Source: Bradyrhizobium sp. 138
GTDB lineage: Bacteria > Pseudomonadota > Alphaproteobacteria > Rhizobiales > Xanthobacteraceae
Direction: 5' to 3'
DNA: 64,000 nucleotides
Assembly: GCF_023074075.1 (NCBI RefSeq)
Contig: NZ_JADPKT010000070.1
Location: forward strand, 211,805-275,804
Shown piece after piece: positions 34,029 to 43,436 of this stretch. The stretch's first letter is position 1. Each line of letters opens with the position of its first letter. A program made the position numbers and the translations under genes. The notes beneath the pieces were generated by a model that made no database searches, was not told the origin of the DNA, and saw only the letters and a list, made by a program, of their open reading frames with translations.

Positions 34029-34511
34029 ATGAAAGCCAGCGGCCCGATCAATCTCTGTTACGAAGATATCGCGCTCGGCACGGAGTTCGAGACAGCCGTG
34101 CACACCGTGACGGAATCCGACATCGCCGCCTTCGCCGACATCACGCGCGACCATCATCCGCTACATCTCGATGATGCTTATGCGCGCTCCCGCGGCTTTC
34201 CTGCCGTGATCGGCCACGGTCTGTTCGGCCTGTCGCTGATGGAAGGGCTGAAGTCGGAATTGAAGCTGTACGAAGAGACCTCTGTCGCCTCACTCGGCTG
34301 GGACGAGGTGAAGTTCAGGGCGCCCATCGTCGCCGGCGATACTTTGCGCGTGCGCTTCCGCTTCGTCGAGAAGCGGCCGACCAAAGACCCCCGGCGCGGC
34401 ATCGTCATCGAGACGCTCGACCTCCTCAACCAGCGCGACGAGATGGTGACTGCGGCCCGCCACATCTCGCTGATCCTGACCCGGCAAGCCAACGCGACGG
34501 CGGCCGATTGA
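34029..34511 (+). CDS. MaoC-like hydratase/dehydratase
   Basis: This 160-residue single hot-dog protein has the catalytic segment ADITRDHHPLHLDDAYA, with Asp and His retained though the usual Gly before Asp is Arg. The rest (AVIGHGLFGLSLMEGL) closely resembles the MaoC gene product at 6077-6547. It is the third MaoC-fold protein of the LacI region, and the only one in the rightward arm. The gene begins nine bases after the CoA-transferase stop. Confidence 0.9.
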   Translation: MKASGPINLCYEDIALGTEFETAVHTVTESDIAAFADITRDHHPLHLDDAYARSRGFPAVIGHGLFGLSLMEGLKSELKLYEETSVASLGWDEVKFRAPIVAGDTLRVRFRFVEKRPTKDPRRGIVIETLDLLNQRDEMVTAARHISLILTRQANATAAD

Positions 34512-34582
34512 CGCGACAATGAAGAAGAATTCGGACCGGAGAACGGATCCTCTGCCACCCACGATTTGATCGGAGTATTCAG

Positions 34583-35419
34583 ATGCGATTTCCCAAGACC
34601 TTCTCCGCCCTCGTTCTCCTGGCTGGCCTGACGCAGGCCGCCGGTGCCCAGACCTGCACACCGAAAGTGCCGGCCTCGAGCCTGATCGAATCGCCCAAAT
34701 GGCAGATGTCGATCAACCCGACGCTGCCGCCGCAGCAATTCGTCGACGACAAGGGCGAGCTGCAGGGCCTCAATGTCGAGCTCGCCCGCGAGATCGCCAA
34801 GCGCGTCTGCGTCGAGGCGGTGTTCCTGCGCATGGACTTCCCGCCGATGATCCCGGCGCTGCGCTCCGGCCGCTTCGACGCCATCAACACCGGCCTGTTC
34901 TGGACCGAGGAGCGCTCGAAGATGCTCTACCTCGTGCCCTACGCACAGCAGGCGATCAGCATCTACACCGACCCCTCCTCCAGCCTGAAGCTCGAGAAAT
35001 TCGAGGATCTCGCTGGCCGAGTGGTGGGCGTGGAATCGGCGACCTACACCGAGCGCAAGGCGCGTGAGTTCAGCACGGCAATGGAAGCCAAGGGCCTGAA
35101 GCCGGTCGAGCTGCGCACCTTCGCCACGGTGACCGCGACTTCGGCGGCGCTGCGCGCCGGCCAGCTCGAGGCCGCGCTCAACATCAACGAGACCGCAAAC
35201 TCGCTCGAGCAGAAGGGCATCGCCAAGATCTGGGTTCGCGACATCGCCGGCACCGACATCACCTTCGCCTTCCGCGACAAGCAACTCGCCCAGGCCGTCG
35301 CGGATGCTCTCACCGCGATCCGCGCCGACGGGACTTATGACAAGCTGTTCGACAAGTTCGGCATGACTAAGCTGAAGGCGACGACGTTCGCCATTCGCGG
35401 CGACGGGCCGACGAATTGA
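34583..35419 (+). CDS. ABC transporter substrate-binding protein, family 3 (no adjacent permease)
   Basis: This 278-residue exported receptor has a signal peptide (RFPKTFSALVLLAG, cut near AGAQ) and then TCTP. It shares long blocks with the protein encoded at 23281-24117: SINPTLPPQQFVDDKGELQG and RMDFPPMIPALRSGRFD, plus the paired Cys residues (second in KRVCVE). No permease or ATPase gene is near, so it probably uses the permease/ATPase set at 21742-23261. GGAG lies seven bases before the ATG. It ends the rightward arm of the LacI region. Confidence 0.92.
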   Translation: MRFPKTFSALVLLAGLTQAAGAQTCTPKVPASSLIESPKWQMSINPTLPPQQFVDDKGELQGLNVELAREIAKRVCVEAVFLRMDFPPMIPALRSGRFDAINTGLFWTEERSKMLYLVPYAQQAISIYTDPSSSLKLEKFEDLAGRVVGVESATYTERKAREFSTAMEAKGLKPVELRTFATVTATSAALRAGQLEAALNINETANSLEQKGIAKIWVRDIAGTDITFAFRDKQLAQAVADALTAIRADGTYDKLFDKFGMTKLKATTFAIRGDGPTN

Positions 35420-35426
35420 CAAGCTT

Positions 35427-35450
35427 GCGCTGCCTCATATGTGGCAGCGC
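35427..35450. terminator. Bidirectional terminator-like hairpin between convergent genes
   Basis: GCGCTGCC at 35427-35434 and GGCAGCGC at 35443-35450 form a perfect 8-base stem with an 8-base loop. It sits in the 55-base gap between the stops of the binding-protein gene and the convergent iclR-type gene. No strong T-run is present on either side. Confidence 0.5.
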
Positions 35451-35474
35451 GCATACGACGGACCCACTGCATTC

Positions 35475-36293
35475 TCAGAACGAGCCCGCATGTTGCGCCG
35501 GCCTGCGCAAGGCAACGTCAAACGGATTGATCTTGGTCGCCAGCGCCTCGGCCTCGCGCCTCAGCACCTGGACCACGGTCGGCAAACGCTCCGCGTTCAG
35601 CCGTTCGACGGTGGTGCCGATGCTGATCGCGGCGAGCGGCCGCCCTTCGCGGTCAAGGATCGCAACGGCGACACCAGCCATGCCGGGCAGGAGTCCCGTC
35701 CCGCGCGCAGCGTAGCCGCTCTCCCGCACCTGCTCGATTCCCTTGCGGAAGAACACTTCGTCGAACGGACCGAAATTGAGCAGACGCGGCAGGTTGAAGC
35801 GGATCACCTCCTCACGTTCCGCTTCCGGCAGGTGAGCAAGGATGGCCATGCTACCTTGCCCAACTCCGAGGATCACCTTGCCGCCGATATCGCCGGTAAA
35901 AGAGCGGATCGGCACTGGTCCCTCACAGCGATCGAGACAAACCGCATCATATCCGCTGCGCACCAGCAGGAAGACCGTGTCGCCTAACGAGGCGGATAGC
36001 CGCAACAGCGTGGGCCGGCAAACCTCGCGCAGATTGCCGGGGTTTCCGGCTCGCGCGGCAAGCGAAAAGAACTCGATGCCGAGTCGATAGTGCTTGTTGC
36101 GTGCATCCTGCTCCACCAGGCCCTCATCGACCAGCATGCGCAGCAATCTGTGCGCGGAAGCCGGCGTCACGCCGGCCGTCTCGGCCGCATTCGTCAGCCG
36201 CATCCCCCCGCCGCCGCTCGCGGCCAGCGCGCGCAGCAAGGCGACTGCGCGCGGCAGACTTCCAGACGGCCCGCCACCGGAAACATCATCCAT
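35475..36293 (-). CDS. IclR-family transcriptional regulator
   Basis: This protein of about 272 residues has an N-terminal winged helix (LPRAVALLRALAASGGGG, then AAETAGVTPASAHRLLRML, VDEGLVEQD). The IclR effector domain follows (DTVFLLVRSGYDAVCLDR, RGTGLLPGMAGVAVAI). The ATG at 36293 has GGGGGAG 11 bases before it; ATGs at 36326 and 36329 are also open but lack a ribosome site. It is divergent from the Dpp/oxidase operon and most likely controls it. Confidence 0.9.
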   Translation of the reverse strand: MDDVSGGGPSGSLPRAVALLRALAASGGGGMRLTNAAETAGVTPASAHRLLRMLVDEGLVEQDARNKHYRLGIEFFSLAARAGNPGNLREVCRPTLLRLSASLGDTVFLLVRSGYDAVCLDRCEGPVPIRSFTGDIGGKVILGVGQGSMAILAHLPEAEREEVIRFNLPRLLNFGPFDEVFFRKGIEQVRESGYAARGTGLLPGMAGVAVAILDREGRPLAAISIGTTVERLNAERLPTVVQVLRREAEALATKINPFDVALRRPAQHAGSF

Positions 36294-36331
36294 CAGATGA
36301 AATACTCCCCCGAAGGACGGCACCATCATTA

Positions 36332-36374
36332 CACATAGCGGAAAGACGGGACCTCATGTTTGCACATAGTGGAA
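36332..36374. promoter_or_regulatory. Direct repeats, candidate IclR binding region, and promoter of the Dpp/oxidase operon
   Basis: CACATAGCGGAA at 36332-36343 and CACATAGTGGAA at 36363-36374 are direct repeats whose starts are 31 bases apart, close to three helix turns. They lie in the divergent gap. A TTGACA at 36382-36387 with a poorer TGAATA 18 bases later could be the rightward promoter, which would put the repeats just upstream of -35, an activator position. Confidence 0.45.
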
Positions 36375-36446
36375 TATGGCATTGACACGACGCATAGCAA
36401 AGACCTGAATAGCAGGTGACGTCCCTCGCTCCGGCAGTCCAGCTCC

Positions 36447-37434
<988 letters not shown>

Positions 37435-37442
<8 letters not shown>

Positions 37443-38130
37443 TGCATCCGGCCGGGTCGTGATGGTCTCAGGTGCCTCGCGCGGCATTGGCCGCGCCGTG
37501 GTGGAGCGCCTGGTCGCCGGCGGTTACCGCGTCTCTGCCGGTGTGCGCGATTCCCGTGGGTTGGTGGGATCCGACGGACTGATGCTGCATCGTTACGATG
37601 CGGAGTCCCTGCCTTCGGCGGAAGCATGGGTTGCGGCGACGATCGACCGCTTCGGCCGGCTCGACGGCCTCATCAACGCTGCCGCGATCAATCCGGAAGC
37701 CAATCTCACCGACCCGGACGAGACCGCGCTCGACGCCATGATGCTGATCAACGTCAAGGCGCCGATGCGGCTCATTCGGCTTGCGCTGCCGCACCTTGCC
37801 AAGAGCGGTGAAGGACGCGTGATCAACGTCGCCTCGATGTCCGGAAAACGCGTTCGCAATCCCAACGCCGGCTATGCAATGAGCAAGTTTGCGCTGATCG
37901 CACTCACCCATGCCGTGCGGCAATATGGCTGGGAGCACGGCATCCGCGCGACCGCGATTTGCCCGAGTTTCGTCGCCACCGACATGACCGCGCATGTCAC
38001 CAAATGGCCGCGCGAGAAGATGAGCGATCCGCGCGACATCGCTGAACTGATCGCGACGGTCCTGCGACTGCCCAACACCGCGACCATCGCCGAACTGCTG
38101 GTCAATTGCCGGCTGGAGGACATGCTATGA
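37435..38130 (+). CDS. Short-chain dehydrogenase/reductase (SDR), GTG start
   Basis: This 231-residue classical SDR has the cofactor motif SGASRGIGRAV, NAAAINPEANL, the catalytic Ser in NVASMSGKRV and Tyr-x3-Lys in AGYAMSKFAL. The start is GTG at 37435, chosen because AAGGAG lies at proper spacing and no in-frame ATG precedes the glycine motif closely. It is a little short for the family at the C-terminus. Within this operon it probably reduces or oxidises a carbonyl made by the flavoprotein oxidase, or acts on the imported compound first. Confidence 0.88.
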
Positions 38131-38414
38131 GACTGCAACGCCTGGCGGAGACGGACCGGCCCGCCGTGTCATTCATGCTCGACGGTGCGCCGGTGGCCGC
38201 GCTCGAGGGCGACAGCCTGCTCACGGCTATCCTCGCCCAAGCCGGCGGCTATCTCCGGGCGAGCGAGTTCGGCGACGGGCTGCGGGCTGGATTCTGCCTG
38301 ATGGGGGCATGCCAGGATTGCTGGGTGAGCGTCGAAGGCAACGGCCGCGTCCGCGCCTGCACCACCCCGATCGAAGAGGGCATGCGCGTGTCTCGCGGGA
38401 TGGTGCGGCCATGA
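38127..38414 (+). CDS. Small (2Fe-2S)-binding subunit of a three-part amine/opine/D-proline-type oxidase
   Basis: This 95-residue ferredoxin-like protein has the plant-type cluster motif: Cys residues in FCLMGACQDCWVSV and one more in VRACTTPI. Such proteins are the small subunit (HcnA, OoxG or hydroxyproline-dehydrogenase gamma style) of membrane-linked flavoprotein dehydrogenases. It is coupled by ATGA on both sides, to the SDR gene and to the large FAD subunit. The overlap fixes the start at 38127. Confidence 0.87.
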   Translation: MRLQRLAETDRPAVSFMLDGAPVAALEGDSLLTAILAQAGGYLRASEFGDGLRAGFCLMGACQDCWVSVEGNGRVRACTTPIEEGMRVSRGMVRP

Positions 38415-39781
38415 GCATCGTCATCGTCGGCGCCGGTCCGGCAGGCACCCGCGCGGCCCAGGTTCTCGTCGGCGCAGGCCTGCGTCCGATCGTGATCGAC
38501 GAAGCGCCGGAGAACGGCGGACGCATCTATCAACGGCAGCCAAGCGGATTCCACCGTACCGCGCCTACGCTTTACGGCTTCGAAGCCAGGAAGGCACGCG
38601 CCATCCACGACGACTTCGACCGCCTGCGCACGTCGATCGACTTCCGCCCGCGAACGCTCGCATGGAACTTGCGGCCGGGCGTCATGGACACAATCTGCGA
38701 CGGCAAGGCGCGCGCTGTTCCGTTCGCGCAGACAATCCTTTGCACCGGCGCGATGGATCGGGTGATCCCGCTGCCGGGCTGGACACTGCCCGGGGTCTTC
38801 ACGCTCGGCGGATCCCAGATTTCGTTGAAGGCGCAGGGCTGCGCCATCGGTGCGCGCGTCGCCTTTCTCGGGACGGGCCCCCTGCTCTACCTCGTGGCGT
38901 ATCAATATGCCCGAGCCGGCGCTCAAGTTACCGCCGTGCTGGACACGACCCCCTTCGCGACGAAGGCGGCGCAGGCGCTGGGGCTGATGCGCGGCGGCGC
39001 AACTTTCGCCAAGGGCCTCTATTACATCGGCTGGCTGCGCGCGTGCGGCATCCCCATCTTCGAGGGCGTGACGCCGCTCGCGATCGGAGGTGACGGCCAG
39101 GTCGAAAAGCTGAGCTGGCGCGATGCGCGCGGCAGCACGCACGAGGCGGCCGTCGATGCCGTCGCGCTCGGCTTTGGGCTGAAGCCAGAGGCGCAGCTCG
39201 CCGATCTCGCCGGCGTGCCCTTCGACTTCGATCCCGTGCAGAACAATTGGGTGCCGCGCAAGGAACAGAGCGGTCAGACATCCATCGACGGCGTATTCCT
39301 TGCCGGCGACGGTAGCGGCATTCGAGGGGCCGATCTCGCCGAGGCAGCCGGCGCCCGCGCCGCCTGGGCCGTGCTGGCCGCGCGCGGCCTGGCGGTTGAC
39401 GCCGACGCCGTGGCGCGCCTCGATGCACGGCTTGCAGCCGGCGCCACCTTCCGCGCCGCATTGGAGCGCGCATTTCCATTTCCGGCCAGGCTCGCGGCCG
39501 ACATGGCGGACGATACGATCCTTTGTCGCTGCGAGGCGATCACGGCGGGCGAATTGCGCGCCGCCGCGAATGAGGCGCTTGCGACGCTTCCGCCACCGGA
39601 GGTCAATCGCGCCAAAGCGCTTACCCGTGTCGGCATGGGACGTTGCCAGGGCCGCGTCTGCGGCGCAGCCGCGGCCGAGATATTGGCCACGACACTGTCC
39701 TGCCCGGTCGAGCAGGTCGGCCGCCTGCGCGGGCAGCCGCCGGTGAAGCCGATTCCCATCCTTCCCGCGGAGGCCGCATGA
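38411..39781 (+). CDS. FAD/NAD-binding oxidoreductase subunit (HcnB/opine oxidase subunit A type) with C-terminal Cys-rich domain
   Basis: This 456-residue protein starts with the dinucleotide fold (SIVIVGAGPAGTRAAQVL) and has a central second Rossmann fold (GARVAFLGTGPLLYLVAY). The C-terminus carries ILCRCEAIT and GMGRCQGRVCG, a four-Cys BFD-like [2Fe-2S] domain. This is the architecture of opine oxidase OoxA, HcnB and multimeric D-hydroxyproline dehydrogenase. The ATG at 38411 overlaps the previous stop. Electrons probably pass from the partner flavoprotein through the clusters to the respiratory chain. Confidence 0.9.
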   Translation: MSIVIVGAGPAGTRAAQVLVGAGLRPIVIDEAPENGGRIYQRQPSGFHRTAPTLYGFEARKARAIHDDFDRLRTSIDFRPRTLAWNLRPGVMDTICDGKARAVPFAQTILCTGAMDRVIPLPGWTLPGVFTLGGSQISLKAQGCAIGARVAFLGTGPLLYLVAYQYARAGAQVTAVLDTTPFATKAAQALGLMRGGATFAKGLYYIGWLRACGIPIFEGVTPLAIGGDGQVEKLSWRDARGSTHEAAVDAVALGFGLKPEAQLADLAGVPFDFDPVQNNWVPRKEQSGQTSIDGVFLAGDGSGIRGADLAEAAGARAAWAVLAARGLAVDADAVARLDARLAAGATFRAALERAFPFPARLAADMADDTILCRCEAITAGELRAAANEALATLPPPEVNRAKALTRVGMGRCQGRVCGAAAAEILATTLSCPVEQVGRLRGQPPVKPIPILPAEAA

Positions 39782-40938
39782 GCGCGATAGCGACCGACGT
39801 GTTGATCGTGGGCGGCGGCGGCGCAGGCTGCTCCACGGCCCTGCATCTCGCCAAGCGCAGCGCACGATGCATCCTGCTCGAGCGCGGCCAGATCGGCGGA
39901 CAAGCGAGCGGCGTCAATTACGGAGGCGTGCGCCAGCAGGGCCGGCATCCGGCGGAATTGCCGCTCGCCCGACGCTCCCGCGACATCTGGACCAGACTGC
40001 CAGAGCTCATCGGCACCGACTGCGAATTCGAGGTGACCGGGCACCTGAAGCTGGCGCGCAACCAAGCCGAGGAGGCCGACCTCCTCGCCTATCTCGACCT
40101 CGCCAAGGCCAACGGCCTTCCGCTGATCATGATCGGCGGTAACGCCATCCATCAGCAATATCCCTGGCTCGGCCCTGACGTCGTGGCCGGCTCGTTCGCG
40201 CCCGATGATGGCGCCGCCAACCCGCGTCTGTTGAGCCCCGCTCTGGCGCGCGCCGCGCGCGATGCGGGCGCCGATATCCGCCAGTTCACGCCGGTCGACA
40301 AGCTCGCCCATGACGGCACTCAGTTCATCTTGACATCGGGCGAGCAGGAATTTCGCGCCCGAGTTCTCGTTAACACCGCCGGCTATTGGGGCGGCGCCGT
40401 CGCCAAGGCATTCGGCGAGCAGGTTCCAGTGTCGCCACTCAACCCCAACATGCTCGTGACCGAACCGTTGCCCTACTTCATCACGCCGAATCTGGGCGTC
40501 GTCGGCGGCGACGTCTACCTGCGTCAAATCAGGCGCGGCAATGTGATCTTCGGCGGGGGCCGCGGGGAGTCCGATCCGGATATTTCGCGTTCGCGGCCGT
40601 TGCCGGAACCAAGCTACGCAGTCATGGCGAAGGCGCTCCAGCTCGTGCCACAGCTCGCGGGCGTGCAGGTCATCCGCAGCTGGACCGGCATCGACGGCGA
40701 AACGCCGGACGATATTCCGGTCATCGGACCGAGCCGCACGACGCCCGGCCTGTTTCATGCATTCGGATTCTCCGGCCATGGCTTCCAGCTTGGCCCGGCC
40801 ATCGGTGCCATCATGAGCGAGCTCGTCCTCGACGGCCGCACGGATGTCCCGCTCGAGCCATTCCGTATCGATCGTTTTGCAACGGATCAATCATCCAACC
40901 AGCAGGCACAGAGACATGACGCTTCGCATCACGCTTAG
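39778..40938 (+). CDS. FAD-dependent amino-acid/opine oxidase subunit (DadA/HcnC/OoxB type)
   Basis: This 386-residue D-amino-acid-oxidase-fold protein starts with DVLIVGGGGAGCSTALHLA, followed by GVNYGGVRQQGRHP. The C-terminal FGFSGHGFQLGPAIG binds FAD and is typical of glycine/sarcosine/D-amino acid oxidases. It is the substrate-oxidising subunit, acting on a C-N bond. Start and stop couple it to the neighbours: ATGA overlap upstream, and its end overlaps the following dppA start by 23 bases. Substrate could be an opine, an N-methyl or cyclic amino acid. Confidence 0.9.
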   Translation: MSAIATDVLIVGGGGAGCSTALHLAKRSARCILLERGQIGGQASGVNYGGVRQQGRHPAELPLARRSRDIWTRLPELIGTDCEFEVTGHLKLARNQAEEADLLAYLDLAKANGLPLIMIGGNAIHQQYPWLGPDVVAGSFAPDDGAANPRLLSPALARAARDAGADIRQFTPVDKLAHDGTQFILTSGEQEFRARVLVNTAGYWGGAVAKAFGEQVPVSPLNPNMLVTEPLPYFITPNLGVVGGDVYLRQIRRGNVIFGGGRGESDPDISRSRPLPEPSYAVMAKALQLVPQLAGVQVIRSWTGIDGETPDDIPVIGPSRTTPGLFHAFGFSGHGFQLGPAIGAIMSELVLDGRTDVPLEPFRIDRFATDQSSNQQAQRHDASHHA

Positions 40939-42466
40939 TACCGCACTCGCCGCTGCCACCCTCATTGCGACACCTGCTGCCGCAGCACCAAAGACCGATC
41001 TGAGGGTCGGCATGGCCGCCCAGGATGTCGGCCAGCTCGATCCTCATCGCGCTGTCAGCACGATCGACCGCACCGTGGTGGCCTGGATCTATAACGGCCT
41101 CGTGCGCTTCAAGCCGGGGACCATGGATCCGGCGCAGATCGAACCGGACCTCGCCGAGAAGTGGGAATCGAGCCCCGACAAGCTCGACTGGACCTTCCAT
41201 CTCCGCAAGGGCGTCAAGTTCCACGGCGACTTCGGCGAGCTGACCGCCGATGACGTCGTCTTCAGCCTGAAGAGAGCCAGCGACGCCAAGACGTCGGCCT
41301 TCTCCGCCGACTTCGCCGCATTCAAGACGATCGAGGCAACGGATCCCGCTACGGTCCACATCGTGCTGGCCCGGCAGGTGCCGAGCCTGCTCGGATTGCT
41401 CACCAACTACTCCGGCGGCTACATCGTCAGCCGCAAGGCGGTCGAGAAACATGGCGCGGACTTCACCCGCAATCCGGTCGGAACGGGTCCCTTCGCCTTC
41501 GTGTCCGACACCCCGAACCAGTCGCTCGAGCTTGCCGCCTTCGGCGGCTATTTCCGCGGCAAGCCGAAGCTCGAGCATGTGAGCTATCGCTACATTCCCT
41601 CTGATTCCTCGCGCGACCTCGCCTTCCAGAATGGCGAGATCGATCTGGTTTATGGCAAGCAGGACCAGGCGTGGATCAACCGCATCCGCGCCTTGCCGAA
41701 CTCGGTCGTCGACGTGTTCGAGCCCGGCGAGCTCGCCAATCTCAATCTCAACATCATGGCGAAGCCGCTCGACGACCTCCGCGTGCGGCAGGCGATCGCC
41801 TATGCCGTCAACCGGCCCGAGCTCGTGAAATGGCAGGGCGCCGACACCGCACGTCCCGGCCAGAGCGTGATTCCGGCGGGCTATCTCGGATCGGTGAAGG
41901 ACGTCGGTCTCGTCAATACGGACATCGCCAAGGCCAAGGCACTGCTCAAGGAGGCCGGCTATCCCGACGGCGTGACGATCAAGATCATCCATACGCAGCT
42001 CCCGCAGATGCTGGGCAGCATGCAGGTCGTGCAGGCGCAGCTACGAAAGGCCGGCATCAATCTCGACATTCAGGTCGTCGATCACGCCACCTTCCATCAG
42101 CAGATCCGCAAGGATCTGAGCCCGATCGTCTACTACGCTGCGGCGCGCTTTCCCGTGGCGGACATCTACCTGACCCAGTTCTTCCACTCGGCAAGCATTG
42201 TCGGAAAGCCGACGGCCGTCACCAATTTCAGCCATTGCGACGTGGCCGACAAGGAGATCGACGCCGCCAAGACCGAGACCGACATCGAGAAGCAGGTCAG
42301 CCTCTGGGCCGATGCCCAGAAGAAGATCGTCGCGGCCGTCTGCGCCGTTCCTCTCGCCGAAGCCCTGCAGATCTGGGCGCATCGCACCGACCTCGACTAC
42401 GGCTACGAGCTGAAGGCGTCGCTGTCGCTCGGCCCGCTCCTCACCGAAGCCACGCAATTCAAATGA
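40916..42466 (+). CDS. ABC transporter substrate-binding protein, family 5 (DppA type)
   Basis: This 516-residue exported receptor has a signal peptide (TLRITLSTALAAATL, cut near PAAAA) and family 5 blocks: GLVRFKPGTMDPAQIEPDLA, LRKGVKFHGDFGELT and PVGTGPFAF. The frame is open further upstream inside the oxidase gene, but the ATG at 40916 precedes the signal peptide. The overlap with the oxidase gene ties uptake to oxidation. It resembles the two family 5 proteins at 10668 and 15591 only at the family level. Confidence 0.92.
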   Translation: MTLRITLSTALAAATLIATPAAAAPKTDLRVGMAAQDVGQLDPHRAVSTIDRTVVAWIYNGLVRFKPGTMDPAQIEPDLAEKWESSPDKLDWTFHLRKGVKFHGDFGELTADDVVFSLKRASDAKTSAFSADFAAFKTIEATDPATVHIVLARQVPSLLGLLTNYSGGYIVSRKAVEKHGADFTRNPVGTGPFAFVSDTPNQSLELAAFGGYFRGKPKLEHVSYRYIPSDSSRDLAFQNGEIDLVYGKQDQAWINRIRALPNSVVDVFEPGELANLNLNIMAKPLDDLRVRQAIAYAVNRPELVKWQGADTARPGQSVIPAGYLGSVKDVGLVNTDIAKAKALLKEAGYPDGVTIKIIHTQLPQMLGSMQVVQAQLRKAGINLDIQVVDHATFHQQIRKDLSPIVYYAAARFPVADIYLTQFFHSASIVGKPTAVTNFSHCDVADKEIDAAKTETDIEKQVSLWADAQKKIVAAVCAVPLAEALQIWAHRTDLDYGYELKASLSLGPLLTEATQFK

Positions 42467-42497
42467 GGCGGACGCGACCAGACCACAGGATCACCCG

Positions 42498-43436
42498 GTG
42501 ATTGGCTTCATCATCCGAAGATTGCTGGCGTCGATACCGACGCTGCTCGCCGTCTTGACGCTTGTCTTCCTGCTGGTGCGTGTGGTTCCCGGCGATCCGG
42601 CAATCGCCATCCTGGGCGATCGCGCCACGCCCGAAACGCTTGCTGCCCTGCGCGCCGAACTCGGCCTCGATCGCTGGATCGGCGCGCAATATTTCGAATT
42701 CCTTGGTCATGCCCTGCGCGGCGATCTCGGCACCAGCATGGTAACGCATCGCGCGGTCTGGACCGAAATTGCCGAGGCTCTGCCGCACACAATCGTGCTG
42801 ACGCTGGCAGCCATGGCGATCGGCTGCCTGATCGGTATTCCCGCCGGCGTCTGGGCTGCCCTTCATCGCAACGGACCGATCGACGTTCTGACGCGCCTGT
42901 TGTCATTGCTCGGGCTGTCCTTTCCCGTCTTTGTTTCCGGTATCTTTCTCCTGATCGTCTTCGCGCTGCAGCTGCACCTGTTTCCGGTAATCGGCAATCC
43001 GCGCCCTGGCGACTGGATCGACGGCCTGCACAAGCTCGTCCTGCCCGCACTCACCCTCGGCATCGTGATGGCCGCCTATGTCGTCCGCGTGACGCGGAGC
43101 TCGATGCTGCAAGTCCTCGGCGAGGATTACATCCGCACCGCGCGCGCCAAAGGCGTGCCACGGCGCAGCATCATCTGGCGTCATGGCTTATCCAACGCCC
43201 TGATTCCCGTGGTCACCGTGGTCGGTCTCTATGTCGGCATCCTCATCGGCAATTCGGTGCTCACCGAAATCGTGTTCAACCGCCCGGGCCTCGGCAAGGT
43301 GATCGTCAGCGCGCTGACCCAGCGCGACTACACCATGTTGCAGGGCATGATGGTGATCTATTGTTTCCTGATCGTCGTCGTGAACCTGATCACCGACATC
43401 AGCTACGGCCTCATCGATCCGAGGGTTAAGCAATGA
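42498..43436 (+). CDS. Dipeptide-type ABC transporter permease (DppB), GTG start
   Basis: This 312-residue membrane protein starts with GTG at 42498 (FIIRRLLASIPTLLAVLTL, then RVVPGDPA), preceded by CAGGA. The docking loop YIRTARAKGVPRRSIIWRHG and the end DISYGLIDPRV are typical of DppB. It pairs with the DppC-like protein encoded next, whose start overlaps its stop by four bases. Confidence 0.93.
   Translation: MIGFIIRRLLASIPTLLAVLTLVFLLVRVVPGDPAIAILGDRATPETLAALRAELGLDRWIGAQYFEFLGHALRGDLGTSMVTHRAVWTEIAEALPHTIVLTLAAMAIGCLIGIPAGVWAALHRNGPIDVLTRLLSLLGLSFPVFVSGIFLLIVFALQLHLFPVIGNPRPGDWIDGLHKLVLPALTLGIVMAAYVVRVTRSSMLQVLGEDYIRTARAKGVPRRSIIWRHGLSNALIPVVTVVGLYVGILIGNSVLTEIVFNRPGLGKVIVSALTQRDYTMLQGMMVIYCFLIVVVNLITDISYGLIDPRVKQ

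Noticed and set aside
32397..34157. A 586-codon reverse-strand open frame
   Set aside because: It is antisense to the family I CoA-transferase gene and has the His/Arg/Asp-rich composition typical of high-GC shadow frames, with no family motif.
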